Shown here: piece after piece, positions 44,861-56,999 of the stretch
Position numbering within the stretch: the stretch's first letter is position 1
Layout: each line of letters opens with the position of its first letter
DNA from: Protula sp. h YS-2021
Lineage: Eukaryota > Annelida > Polychaeta > Sabellida > Serpulidae
DNA length: 64,000 nt
NCBI GenBank assembly: GCA_949752745.1
Contig: OX457033.1
Span: forward strand, 17,151,407 to 17,215,406
Reading direction: 5' to 3'
Notes under the pieces: model-generated
Told to the model about the DNA's origin: nothing
The model's input: the letters and a program-made list of their open reading frames with translations, nothing else
The model's database searches: none
Position numbers and translations under genes: made by a program

Positions 44861-46147
44861 TTAAAGGAAGACATTCATAACTGTGTGAATAGTCGACCTA
44901 CAAAGTGGGCAGGTGCGTCTCTGTCTGCTTGGTAAGCTGACGATTTGATGAGCACATTCAACACACATGCACATATGTCTGCACGGTAGCACCAGTACAC
45001 TTTTCGCCATATCACGACAAACAACACACAATTTGCGTTCTTGTTCGCGCTCCAATATGCGTTTGAGATGATCAGGTGATTCTTTGCTATGGTCTTCGAT
45101 GTGCAAAGAAGAATGCTGATTTCTTAGATCGCATCTCTCTGATCTATCTGGAAGTTGGACATTTATGATATTAGGATTATTTTCATCATCATTATCTGAA
45201 AATTCGTCCACACTATCGGTGTCTACTTCATACTCTTCTACATCTCCACTTTCTCCGCTTGTTGTTTCCTCACTTTCGCTGTCTTGTTCTAAATCAACGT
45301 TGTATCCCTCACCTCTTTCGTCTTCATCATCACTTAGCAAGTCATCATCAGAAACTACGAAATCGTCGTCGACAGAAGGATTCCGGGTTATGGTCCAGTC
45401 ATGAAAATCGGCAGAACTAAAAATAGAAAAATGGAAGCCTCTCTGATGTAGTGACAGCAAGATATATTTAATTATAAAAAATGCGACTATGGTCACAGTG
45501 ATACCCAGCATGAAGTCGCGGGGAACGTAAGATATTAATCTGTCGTGGAAATACAGAATATGATCGCTCAGTGTTCCCGAAAATGCAAGAAGACTAGCTG
45601 TAAATAGGTTTAATCCATTAGATGTGTATTTTACTATGGTTCCAGTGTACGTCTTTAAAGAAAAAAATATTGCGGATGCATAGTCAATCATGAAATAGCT
45701 GAAGTCATTTAAGTAGTTTCCACAGTTGGTGATAATAAGACGAAAAGCTTTCGTTGAAAGGCCGAGAAAACTTGAACCTTCCTGAAAACAAAAATAAGCC
45801 AGCCTCAGCATGTAAAGAAGACAGTTCCCAATGTACGCTGCTACTGTCTCAAAAGCTAGCCAAACCAGAACGCCAACGTGAACGACGAGTGAGTACAGCT
45901 TGGCGAAAACCTGAAAAAATGCCTGTATGAAATTGAAAAGTTCTTCGCATAGCTCTAAGAAGGAGATTCCAGTCTCTGCCACAATTGCTGATACCCTGGA
46001 GCTTATGGTGGCCAAAACATTCCATCCATCACGAAATGAAGACAAGACTCCTGAGACAACTTTGTGATTGAAAAATATAACGGTTTGAACTCCTTTGACA
46101 AAGGCATATCCACAGTCAACAATGAATTGAAACAAACCAACAAACAT
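44861..46147 (-). CDS. RNF26: RNF26-like membrane RING E3 ubiquitin ligase
   Basis: Single coding exon of 428 codons from ATG at 46147; vertebrate RNF26 is about 430. A further 18 open codons lie upstream but have no ATG before an in-frame stop. The N-terminal half is a series of hydrophobic segments, the clearest being GITVTIVAFFIIKYILLSL near residues 215-235, consistent with a multi-pass ER membrane protein. An acidic linker follows, with VSDDDLLSDDEDE and many Glu/Ser repeats. The C-terminal 55 residues form the RING: CVVC, LPCRHMCMCVEC, CPLC, ending NVFL, which closely matches the RNF26 C-terminus (LPCRHLCLCQAC, CPLCR, NVYL). Known role (family): an ER-anchored E3 ligase that gathers endosomes around the nucleus through p62/SQSTM1 and modulates STING. 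The acidic stretch is much stronger than I recall for vertebrates. Orthology to RNF26 is likely; a related RING paralogue is the alternative. Confidence 0.88.
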   Translation of the reverse strand: MFVGLFQFIVDCGYAFVKGVQTVIFFNHKVVSGVLSSFRDGWNVLATISSRVSAIVAETGISFLELCEELFNFIQAFFQVFAKLYSLVVHVGVLVWLAFETVAAYIGNCLLYMLRLAYFCFQEGSSFLGLSTKAFRLIITNCGNYLNDFSYFMIDYASAIFFSLKTYTGTIVKYTSNGLNLFTASLLAFSGTLSDHILYFHDRLISYVPRDFMLGITVTIVAFFIIKYILLSLHQRGFHFSIFSSADFHDWTITRNPSVDDDFVVSDDDLLSDDEDERGEGYNVDLEQDSESEETTSGESGDVEEYEVDTDSVDEFSDNDDENNPNIINVQLPDRSERCDLRNQHSSLHIEDHSKESPDHLKRILEREQERKLCVVCRDMAKSVLVLPCRHMCMCVECAHQIVSLPSRQRRTCPLCRSTIHTVMNVFL

Positions 46148-46795
46148 TATTTGACATAGGACACTTTCTACAAAATAGTTTATTGCAAATGTAAGAGTCA
46201 ATTTTTCATGTCGCTCTACTTAGAATATATGTACAAAATAGCTATCTCCTAAAAATAAGTTTTAGTTTTTTTTTCTCTTTCAGCGTAGCCATGTTTGTGT
46301 TTACATTTTACGTATTTGGAAAAGAAAAAGCTATTTGCTCCATCGTAGTAAATGTGACCTTTAGTTAAAACAACCCTTGCGTTGTGGTCCAAAAGCCAAC
46401 CTCCAGGGCGGTGCGGACAGTTGTGTATAGCACCTTTTTTACTACACAGGCCCGGTAGAGATTTCGAGAAAAAAGCTATTATACCGAGAGAAACTTCTTT
46501 TTAAAATATCAATCAGCTCTGTGATAATAAAAGGTAGCTTTTTATTCAGGCAGCGTGCATAAAATATTTGAAAAAAAAACCTTTTATTGAATCAATATCT
46601 GATTGATAAAATGGAACTACTTCGTACCAAAGACTCAGTAAAGAAACAATGCTTTTCACTATTTTCCTTGCAAATTGCAATATTTTGTATCTCTTTACCT
46701 CCAATACATGACATTAATTGACCTCATGCAGAGCCTAAACCTTTTTGCTAATAAATCTATCGAATTTTGTACGTAATATACTCGGAATCCGGCTT

Positions 46796-47013
46796 CTGAA
46801 TTCCTTTTTAAAGGGATGGCCGGAAGACTCATTTGGGCTAATTTTGAATTCCGTGGTGGTGAATAATCCTGTGCAGTTGCTTAGCTGAGGCAATTTGAGC
46901 GAAGGTCAATCCCTCGCTTTCCACCCCTGATCTAGATTCGGACCAGGAACCATAGGATTACAGGACCAACGCTCTACCGATTGAGCTAACCGTCACCCCC
47001 TGCCTCTGAATTC
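46796..47013 (-). mobile_element. tRNA-derived SINE, about 200 bp
   Basis: On the minus strand, an A box TAGCTCAATCGG (46977-46988) and a B box GGTCCGAATCT (46934-46944) are spaced as in a tRNA promoter. The head resembles tRNA, reading GGTGACGGTTAGCTCAATCG then GTAGAGCGTTGG. The anticodon stem does not pair well, so it is not a working tRNA gene. A tRNA-unrelated body of about 130 bp follows. CTGAATTC flanks both ends (46796-46803 and 47006-47013) as the apparent target duplication. Confidence 0.75.
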
Positions 47014-48174
47014 TTATCTTTTTAGTAATGTCATGACAAATACGAGAAATATATTTTGATGATACGTTCATTTGATTGTGTCCCAAGCTTGCACACATAA
47101 TTAAACAATCCAATTTTCTTGAAAATTTCCAGCACACTAGATGTTAAAAATGATAAAGAAATCTAAGATTATTTCACTGACTTTTCAATCCCACATGCAA
47201 TTTCAATTACTGAACATATTATAAACAATTTATCTTATTCGGCAATATTTTATTTACAACAAATTCAACTATAAATAAGAAATAGTTAGATAAAACAGTT
47301 TTTAATTCACCCTGTAACATTTGTCGTCTTTGTTTATATATCAATACAGGTAGAAGAAACTATATGTATATGAAATAAGTACTTACGCACTCGTATTTTA
47401 CCTTTTTCACAAAATGTGTAAGTAAAACCTTAGTTCAAAAGAGGCCTATTTCATTTGCTTTGAGCGCTCTTTAATCTAAATGTTAAGGTCGTTAAAATAA
47501 TAGTAAGTGGTAACATTCATGAAGCCACAAACATAATAGACATATCGAAATTTATTTTTTCTTTACAACCCTACACTCAACATAATAATCAAAGTAAATA
47601 GGACACTTGGGAAGTTTCACGCTGCAACTTCAAAAATATAGGTAATAAGTTTTCAAGTTGTGAGAACCACTTATATCAGACTATTTTACATTAAAAGGAA
47701 TTCTTTCTAGTGAACATTTTTCGTTTCATGTGAAACAAAGTTTTACCAATGTTTATTTGACATCCGTTGGGGCTAACAAAATCAAAACTGCCAATTAAAA
47801 AATGAAAAATTCTAAATTTCTCATCTGAAATGAGTGAGACAAAGTGTCTTTTAAGGGAAAATTATTGAGCACTTCTGTAAAATTTAAAACTCTCGGCACT
47901 GGATTATTGTAAATTAGGCATTTAAAAGAAAACGCATCGTTTCTGTTGTAAATAGTCTAGACCTGCTGAAAGCTGAACTTAAAATAGCATAGCGTCAACA
48001 GTCAGTAATGGTATCTACACCATCTGTACATATTCAAGAACAATTCCCTTTTTCGACAAACTCCAATCAAAAGGTACCAGAGGAACTGGAAGTCAATTTC
48101 AATGCCTATGAAACTGATATTTTTGTGCTTGTAGTGATCAGACTAGGTGCAATAGAAGAGCTTCATCTAGTAAG

Positions 48175-48880
48175 GTGATACTTCAGAGTCTTGTAACTCT
48201 GGAAAGAAATCTGACCACAGAACACTGCGAGGGGACCTCACTTTTGCATTGGCTCAAACATATTACTACAAGAAAGAAGAATTTGCGAATTTATTGGTTT
48301 ATAACAAATTTGCTTAAGATGAGACCGCCTATTTGCAAAAGAGTTCCAGAACGAATTTTCTTTCACTGCAAGAAACTATCCAAGCAGCTGGTAAAATTCC
48401 ACAAACGTCACCCAGCAGTGTCTTAACAGGCGTGCAATTCTCGTCTTTCTCGAAAAAAATGAAGAGAATAAATTGCCGAGTGAAACTTTAAAAACTATGA
48501 GAAGAATTGACGCGCTATCGGAACCAGCTAAAATGTTAAAAACTGTATGAAAAATGTTTTTCATCAAGTTTCGTCGGAGATGTATTAAAATGTTAAAATG
48601 TTAGATTGTTAAAAACTGTATGATAAATTTTTTTCATTAAGTTTCGCTGGAGATGTATTGCAGGAAAATTCATGGGTTATCCACATTTTAAGTCGAGTTG
48701 GGTACCTGAGAAATCGAAAAAATAGTGCCTACTGCTGCAGTTGCTCCTGTTAGATTACATAACCCCATTGCGTTTTATTATTTTTCTGAGTCCCTAGAAA
48801 GGCAAAAAGTGGAGACTACTCATTGACTTTGAACATATTAATGGTGATGTTAAACGAATAAAATTTCTGGGCTGTTGTGA
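48175..48880 (+). pseudogene. Possible decayed coding sequence, family unknown
   Basis: Frame-shifted plus-strand readings keep protein-like strings: TLERNLTTEHCEGTSLLHW and RRIDALSEPAKMLKTV. Two copies of an ACTGTATGA.AAA...AAGTTTCG..GGAGATGTATT segment occur at about 48540 and 48614. Stops and frame changes rule out an intact gene. A transposon relic is the most likely explanation. Confidence 0.25.
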
Positions 48881-51800
48881 ATGCCTGGGTCTAATTATCT
48901 TTTTGAAATTGCAGCAAATACCGAATAGCACTTTAACATGCAGAGACTAGGTCATAAATACAGCAGCATATGCTTGTATACACACGGATATAAACCACTT
49001 TTTCTATTTTAGTAACTTAACGTAGTTATACATTACATACATTGAATATTAAGGTACCAAATGAAATACAAAGACATATGTATACGGATATATTTTCTAG
49101 ATTTTAAAAAGGGACATTTAGGATAATAATACATTGAGAACTGGGCAAATGTATCACATATTCAGTATATGTGCCTTATCAGGAAGGTATTATGGCAGTA
49201 CACTATAACTGAAATGATCTGCTTCCAGTGTATTCATCTATTAATTGTATTCCTTGAGTTGACACTTATCATATGTTTACAATCAAAGGAAGGGGCTAAG
49301 GCGCAATAATTTGCATACGAAATAAACTTTCTTTTCGAAGCTGGGAACTTTAGTAGATGCTCAGCCACACACCTGTTTGATCATACCATAGTTAATATTT
49401 ATGGCAGTTCACAGATTAGCTCTTAGTTACAAGTGAAATATGCTAAATGAATATGCAGACAATTAAGATCATCTGATAATAGTTTATTAGCAGTGCCAAA
49501 GAGCAGCTTGAAACACATCAATTTAGTTTCATTTATTATACTTAATATCGGTATTATATCGTCGTGCAATTTCGTTTCTGTTGTTTCATTTCGTCCTGCA
49601 TATTACTGTTTGTCATCGTTTGCCTTAGTTTTAGGTTTTATAATTTATCAAGAAATGGTATAATAATAATTGTAATAACAATAGTACAAATAATAATAAT
49701 AATAGAATAAACAACGGCTTATGACACAACAGCTAGCTAAAAGTTAGCGTGCATTCATTGATAAGTGACTCTACTGGTTCTTTCACAGTTATTTTGCGTA
49801 TATGGAGAAAATAAGCAGCTGCAAAAAAGCGGTTATCCAAAGCAAATTACAGCAGCAAAATGCTCATGTTTTTTAAAAGGCGAATTGATTGGTTTAATAT
49901 ATCTCAGCTTTGGAATTCTTATCTTTCACGAAACGTTAACGTCCGAAATCTTTTCTTCTATACACAGAATTATTATTAAAAAGATCTCATACCAGTTTTA
50001 ACATTAAACCACAATTGCATTGCCCTTTGTGGAAATAATGAATGGGTTTTATTATTTGCTTTGACATAGCGCGAAACCAGGTGCATGTATAGTTTAGATA
50101 GCCAGGCAGTCATTTAATTCTTGGATATAATTTTAATTTTTAGTGTATTGATATTTTAAAAAGTGCAACTTTAAATTTGATATGATAAATATCTTGGTTT
50201 AGTCTATAATGTGGGTACCTCGTGAACACATATAAAGGATATAAAAACAGCCCGTCACTCATACAGAAACATAAAAAATCGCCAACAGTGGAGAGTATCT
50301 GATGCTGTAATAAATACCTATGCTGGATGTTTTTACAATCACGGTATGCTATAAAAAGTACACATGCATACCGTTAAAACAGGATTGGTTGAAATTGCTG
50401 GCGTTTGATTTCGGTTGTCGAGGGTCCATGGGTCAATCATCTGTTCGAGAGAATCAGTCAATTATAGTGATCCGGTGACATATTTCTGCCCCGGTCACTC
50501 TTGACGTGCACACAATTTAAACAACATTAAATTCTCTCTAAATTTAGTTCTCCATGAATGTCTTGACATTTTATCATTAACTAATATGGCCTCGGTATAA
50601 GCCTGATATTATTTGATGGACTTGCGGCTACAACACTGATCCGATCTCACTGGAAATTTAAGATCGAGGGTGATGTGGCAATTCTGTATCGTAATGATTT
50701 AAAACCAATTAAGTGCGAAATAGCTCAATATGCTTTTTATGAAGATTTAAATTTTTCTGTTGCAGTTTCTTAAAAAGAAGCTAGGATAGTGGTAATTCAT
50801 TAAAATTAAAAATTTTATTAAGGCGTTTGCTTATCTTCATTTTATTGGTGTTTTATTTTGCATTGGGACGGCAATATCAAAACTAAAATATTTATTGGTC
50901 TGGAGTAGCACAATTTCCACAATTTTACCCTTGGAAAGGTCTGTCGGTCCCAAGTACGGATAAAAGAGGGGTAGGGCATAAGGTTAACTATAAAATTGCC
51001 AAGATTGATCACGAAATTTTACGACTGTAGTGTCATATAAGGCAGCCAGTCATCTTACTGGTTTAGGATTGAATTCTAGGCCAGCCAAGTCATTGTACTT
51101 TCGCCAGTTAATATACGTAACACCCCAAGTAATATTCAATCTGTTGCAACAACTAGTACTGTGCTCCGGTGATGGAAGTTGATTCGCTTGTTTTTACAAA
51201 TAATTAATCCATACAATCCATACAGTGCTAATGAAACATTTTAGTCAGTTTTGCCTAATGTGCTCATTGATTGAGCATATTGTTAACTGTACCTTTGTAA
51301 CACAGGCTTTGGTAATGATGGTCTTTAAGAAAAATCCCAAAATGATCCGTGTCACCTTAAGTGCGCAATTTGAAACATATATCTGAGTGTCCTCTTGTCT
51401 TACATAGTCTATTACCCTTTTCCTGAGAAAATTGTAATCTTTTCTTGCTTCATGTGCTACTATGTTTACCTGTATAAGCTATATTAATTCATGCTCTAGC
51501 TGCAACGCTACATCTAAGACTAAATTTCGTATATCGGAGAAGTCTTTATACAGTCTCTAATTTGTGGCTTTTTAAATTTAGCAATTGGTGCAGTGACCAT
51601 TACAACATATATATTGAATTTCAAACTTATGACCTCAATATGTATGTGACAATCGTTTGCAATATCTGATCTTAGAGCCGCTTCAACCATGTTTGAAGTC
51701 CCAGGCCAAAATCTTTCTCGTAGTTTATTTTACTATGACCCAGATTTCCCTTTTCTTTTACTTGTCTTTGAGTCCTCTTCATACTTTTGTTCAACCATTT

Positions 51801-51927
51801 CACAATTTTTATCAGAAATAACTTCTTTTTTTCTTTTTGTACCTTAAACGCAATATTCTTCTCAACCTGTTTATGGTCGCGAATTTGTATTTCTTCTTAG
51901 TGAAAATTTTTACCATAAAAATATACA

Positions 51928-52257
51928 TTGAAGAGATATCACGGAATTTCTGTCACAATGAAATACAATAAAGTCATAATTGTAGCTGACACTCTGAAAC
52001 TAAAAGAAAATAGTTCCTGTTGTAATGACCTAATTGTAGAATGTACTGATTGCAGCAGATTATACCGAATAAAAGAAGAGAGTGATGTCAAACATTATAT
52101 TGTCCACAGTTATGACTCCATACATGACTTTGCTCTGAACTGTTATTTCTGTTGCAACAGGAAATGGAAATTCTTGCAAGAGCATGACAATACTATAAAG
52201 CGGTATTTTTATGAGTTAGGAAGTTTATTGTTCAAGAAGGTGAGAGACAGCATATGA
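51928..52257 (+). CDS. Cys-rich ORF of 109 codons, unknown
   Basis: The first codon in this frame is AAG-like context 5' of an internal ATG at 51958. The product has CC, ECTDCSRLY and NCYFCCNRKW, i.e. two CxxC pairs about 40 residues apart as in a zinc ribbon or treble clef. It is unusually long for a chance frame in such AT-rich DNA. No homologue recognised and no splice sites assigned; it may be an exon or a domesticated transposon fragment. Confidence 0.25.
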   Translation: MKRYHGISVTMKYNKVIIVADTLKLKENSSCCNDLIVECTDCSRLYRIKEESDVKHYIVHSYDSIHDFALNCYFCCNRKWKFLQEHDNTIKRYFYELGSLLFKKVRDSI

Positions 52258-54761
52258 TACACAGTTTTGGTGAGGTTTGTTATGGTAACCGAGAAACCAT
52301 TGTCTGACATCTATTTACAGTCAAGCTAAATGATTTCAGGTCCATTAACATATATCTATTGCTTGTTAACTATGATACCACATTTTGGCTTGCGAGCTAC
52401 CAGTTTTAGGATTGCCTTATTAAATTAATGCTATGCAGAGACATCTCAAACCACAACGAAAAAATAATTCACGGTTCGCTTGATCTTACAGTAATTTTTC
52501 GAGACTATGATCTTGGTTTAGAACGCAGAAATTGGGGCAATTTTGAATAAGAGATAGATTGTATAAGGCTATTCATCCACTTATCTAAATTAATTGAAAC
52601 AAAAGAGAATATAATGCTCAACAAATGGCCCTATTTCGTTACAGGGATCTTGGCATTACCAGACTAACACTTAAACAAACTGCATTTACTTTCATCAACA
52701 GTATTTTATGGTTACGAAATACAGAACTAGTTCATTATGACAGTATAGCTGTAACAATATGGAGTATAATACATTTTCAGCGTCGAATGTATAGGACGCT
52801 TATTCTAAATGAATGCTTGTAATTTCTATTATGAACCTGCATTAAAATTTACTGATTATTGCACCATAATTAAATTCACATGTTGTTATACAATTTAACT
52901 ATTTTGACTTTTTTGGATATAGAGTATGGTAGAAACGTATTAATTATAAACTTAATGCCAATTTATTATTAAACGCAGCTATGAAGCAGCTATGAATCAG
53001 AATGAGTTTCTAAGATAATTAACCATAACCGTTTAGCATTTTTCGCAAGCAACCTTAGTAATTTTGATACTATTTGAAGCACAAAAATATCGTTTATACA
53101 TATTTTATACACAACAGAAAATGAGTGCTCTTTTTTATTCTATATGTTTGAAAGATGGAAATGGCATCATTTTATCATACACAGGTACAAAATGAACAAG
53201 TAAATTTTGTGTGTTTTTCTGTGTATTTTGAAGCTGACAAATTATTCATTACCTACACAATACATATAAAGGATCATCTGAATCTGACGTATATGATGTG
53301 TAGTAGGAATGTGTGTCTTTTTGAAATAGTTTTCTTTTAACCATGAATAAATAAGTGTAAACATTTAAACTGAATTGAGTTCGGTCAATCTGCCATTCAA
53401 AGTGATTGCTCTTTAGTAAAGATCACACATGGCACTACATGAATAGATAAACTGAGCATATTGTATTGCTTGACATGAGTCCCCAAGACTGAGAGATAAG
53501 TTTAGGCATGTAATTCTTTGTATATCCTACTTCTTGCAGCCAACAGAGCAATAAGAGTACTTTCTCTGGCTGATCGCTATAACATAAAACAATTCTACCT
53601 TGCTAAACATAACGTGTGGTCCTAACGCTAAGTAACACCGGTGCGGGCTTCATACACTTCATCACAGTGTTCCCTTATAGAAATCCAAGCTATATATATA
53701 GATATGGATTAGCTATACCAAACTTGCATATGTATGTTAATCGATACTGTAAAAGTAATACAGAGGCCTAAACCTAAGTTCCTTCTGCAAATTCAAAGAT
53801 TAAAGTTGAGTATGTTCTGATTCAAGTTTTGGGAACTTTTATTTTAATTTCTATTTTTAAAGCAGTAATTGATTTGTTACTGAATTAAATGAAATATTGA
53901 GATTTTACATCTAAATTTTTGATGTTTTTCAATTCTGTTATGCTATTAAAACTATGGTATCCAGTTTGTTTTATTTAAACAGGTGAAAATAAACACTGCT
54001 TTTGCTCCAATATTAGAAAGTTATTTTAAGACTAGAACCGTATTTCGCTAGCGAAATGTTAAACACTTGACAAAAATTAAAACGCAAAAAAACTTGCTTC
54101 AATGGGCTATTTCTTGAATAATATAAAGTATTGTTTCAACATGCATACAGTTTATTATACAACAATGTACAGAGTTTATGGCACAGCATGCATGTATCTT
54201 ATAATATTCTAAAAAAATCGGACCACTCTTAAGAAAACACTCCATAGGTTAATAACCTAATACCAGCTAAATATATATTAGCAAACAACACAGCTTGAAC
54301 AAGTCTTATAAGCCGAGTAGTGTTTGGTTTTTGTTGACTTAAGTTTGTTGACTGATCATGTATACGCTGTGTTATCTGTTTACGCAGTGAGAGCTTGCAC
54401 AAAGCTGAGCAACTGTGTGGTGTTCTGTGCTATACGTTAAATGCTGCGCATTAATTGCAAAAAAAAAAAAACACACTCTTTTTACATGGCGTGACATGCA
54501 CACGTTCAGATCAAGCTCTTCATAAGTCCCAAGTTTCATGGTCCTACGGCCCATAGTGTCAGAGAAGAAGACACAAAAAATCGGTAAACTGTCAAGAAAA
54601 AAAAAAGGACGAATGGCTGCTCGCACAAATTCTTATAACCCTTGCAAGCGAAAGGTTTGTCATGTGTTAAATATTGGCATTTACTTTTAGATTGTACTAG
54701 TGTAGCTAGTACCTGATGACACCTCACCCCTTTCTGCAGACATGAAGTGCTTAGGCATTTT

Positions 54762-55121
54762 CAGATTTGAGTAAGCGAGTCAATTCTGACTATCTCCAGT
54801 TCCGTACAGGAAGGACAAGAAAAATGCAAAAGAAAATGAGAAAACTATATATTAATGAAATAATATCTGCTACTTTGCGTAAGACTCAGTGCACAAATTA
54901 TTCTCTGTAAAATAATTTACAAATTATTTGTTTTTGTTCATCAGATTTGAGTAAGCGAGTCAATTCTGACTATCTCCAGTTCCGTACAGGAAGGACAAGA
55001 CAAATGCAAAAGAAAATGAGAAAACTATATATTAATGAAATAATATCTGCTACTTTGCGTAAGACTCAATGCACAAATTATTCTCTGTAAAATAAATTTA
55101 CAAATTATTTGTTTTTGTTCA
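54762..55121. repeat. Two-copy 180-bp tandem duplication
   Basis: TCAGATTTGAGTAAGCGAGT starts at 54761 and again at 54941. The units are over 95 percent identical through to TTATTTGTTTTTGTTCAT. The few differences include an A/C, a G/A and a one-base insertion. Confidence 0.92.
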
Positions 55122-55336
55122 TAAAAAACAATCAACAGGCATACACACTTAAAAAGCCAATACAACCAATGGCATCTGACAGTAAGTCGGATGGCTAGGA
55201 ATATAGAAAATGATAGATGGGTAGGAATTTGCAGTGGGAAAGTATGCGTGAAAATTGGGGTTTTCAGAACTAGTGATCTGAAATGTATATCTGCGTTAAC
55301 TCATGATGTCAATAATTGAACCTTTGCTATTTACAT

Positions 55337-55478
55337 TTAAAAAGAAATTGTATAACATATCTCCAGTGTCTTAAGGAAATATTTTCCCCTGGCATGATTG
55401 CTCTTTGTATGTCCCAAAATATGTCTTCCCATTTGTCTGGATGCTGTGGGGCCTTTTCCAGAATTAATTGCTTGATAT
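55337..55478 (-). other. Candidate minus-strand exon, unknown protein
   Basis: After an acceptor TTATTTTTAG, one frame (phase 2) reads HIKQLILEKAPQHPDKWEDI then FWDIQRAIMPGENIS and stays open to a TAG at about 55337. Composition is protein-like. Its phase does not match the candidate exon at 56.5 kb, so an intermediate exon would be needed if they belong together. Confidence 0.25.
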
Positions 55479-56500
55479 GTCCTAAAAATAATCAAATGGT
55501 AAAAGCTATCATTTGTCAAATATAAAATAAAATAAAAATTACGGATATATCTGCAAAAATGGAGCAAACCCAATGCAATTTAAAAAAACAATGAAAAGAC
55601 TTATGGGCAAGGATGACCACATTTTGGAAAAGAAGGAGAATCGATATAGGTGAATCAAAGGCATTAAAACTTTAATAAAATAGCCTAACTAAAGAGATCA
55701 ACCCACATTCTGTATTTCTGTAGTACAGAACAATAACATTCCTTAAAAACTGGAATGCCAAAAATTCAGCAACCATTTTAAATATATTCATTTTAAATTA
55801 CCCTAAAATATTTACAGATTTAAAAGAATTTTAGGCCTATGCCAAGAGTGCACCATTGTTCGGTTTTTTTTAAAGAAGTCATATCGAAGTTTAATTTACC
55901 TCAAAATAAAAATTTAATCAAAATTAACATCACTCAGATCAAAAATTCTTCATATTAAGTGAGCTCATCATCTTGTTTCACTGACGCCGTATGTAGCGTT
56001 CTTTTATGCCACTAATTTTAGAAGGAATTAGGTGCCTTTGATCCCAATCCAAACGAAATATTTTACATTTAGAAGTTATATCAAGATGCATTTTGCACGC
56101 ACGATGTTACGTTCTAAGCCTTTGACGTCATCATGACAGAAAGAAACAATTTTTGAGGTTCAAATTTTACCCTGGAATTTCTTAAGGTGGTTTTTAATAG
56201 TTAAATTTGAATTTCATAACCCACTGTAATCCCTTATCGGGGCTGTCTGAAATGTAAATATATTCTCGACTCAGGTTCTAACCCGATAGTTTGTTTGAAG
56301 CCAAGGATTTAATTAATCAGCCTAATTTCTGAACTTCACTTTTGAAGCTACAGTAAACATGGATTTTAAATAAGTTCTTATTGTAAACCTTTGACATACT
56401 GCTAAAGAGTGAGGATTGGTACAATGTTCTGTAAATGATTTGGAATCTAGAACGACTGTTTACTGTATGTTACAAATGAACAGAAATTTATCTATCGTAC

Positions 56501-56598
56501 CTGGTTTAAAATTTGGTATCTGTTGTCTTTGGTAAATGTTTCCCAAATAATCTTCAATATAATCGACCATTTTCGGAATTCATCAGCACCCATGTTAT
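56501..56598 (-). other. Candidate minus-strand exon with good splice signals, unknown protein
   Basis: 98 bp between acceptor TTTTACATATTGCAG and donor CAG|GTACGA. One frame is open: NMGADEFRKWSIILKIIWET then FTKDNRYQILNQ. No family recognised. Confidence 0.3.
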
Positions 56599-56999
56599 CT
56601 GCAATATGTAAAAGGAACATAATGTTTAAGTTTTAAAGAGGTATCTAGATGTGTCATAGAACTGATTAACTTTATGGAACAGCAAAAATTAAGAATAAAT
56701 GTATACAGCAGAAGTTCTTTACTAGAGTCTGATTCAAGGTTATTTTGCAAATAAATGCTAAACATAAATTTTATAATTCCTATCGCATAGTCCTATGAAA
56801 TGGTCCATGAATGGTACTAATTTTGGTAATATATATATAATAAAGCTCGTGAGTTATTTGCAAAGGATATATGCTAATTGGAGTGCTTTAACATATATGC
56901 ACGAAGGACTACAAGCAACAAGTAATAAAAAGAGATTTATGCTCTGGTTGTTTTTATAAATTTTTGATCAAAAGAAATTGTTTAAGAAACGTGAAATTT

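Larger units (their letters stand above)
47020..54700. other. AT-rich region without recognised gene
   Basis: Long A/T-rich stretch with only short ORFs. Two places look slightly more protein-like and are listed separately (about 48.2-48.9 kb and 51.9-52.3 kb). No RNA gene, large repeat or recognised transposon was seen. Confidence 0.5.

Noticed and set aside
46934..46990. A tRNA gene
   Set aside because: A and B boxes are good, but the anticodon stem does not pair and no proper 3' acceptor strand follows; a tRNA-derived SINE fits better.
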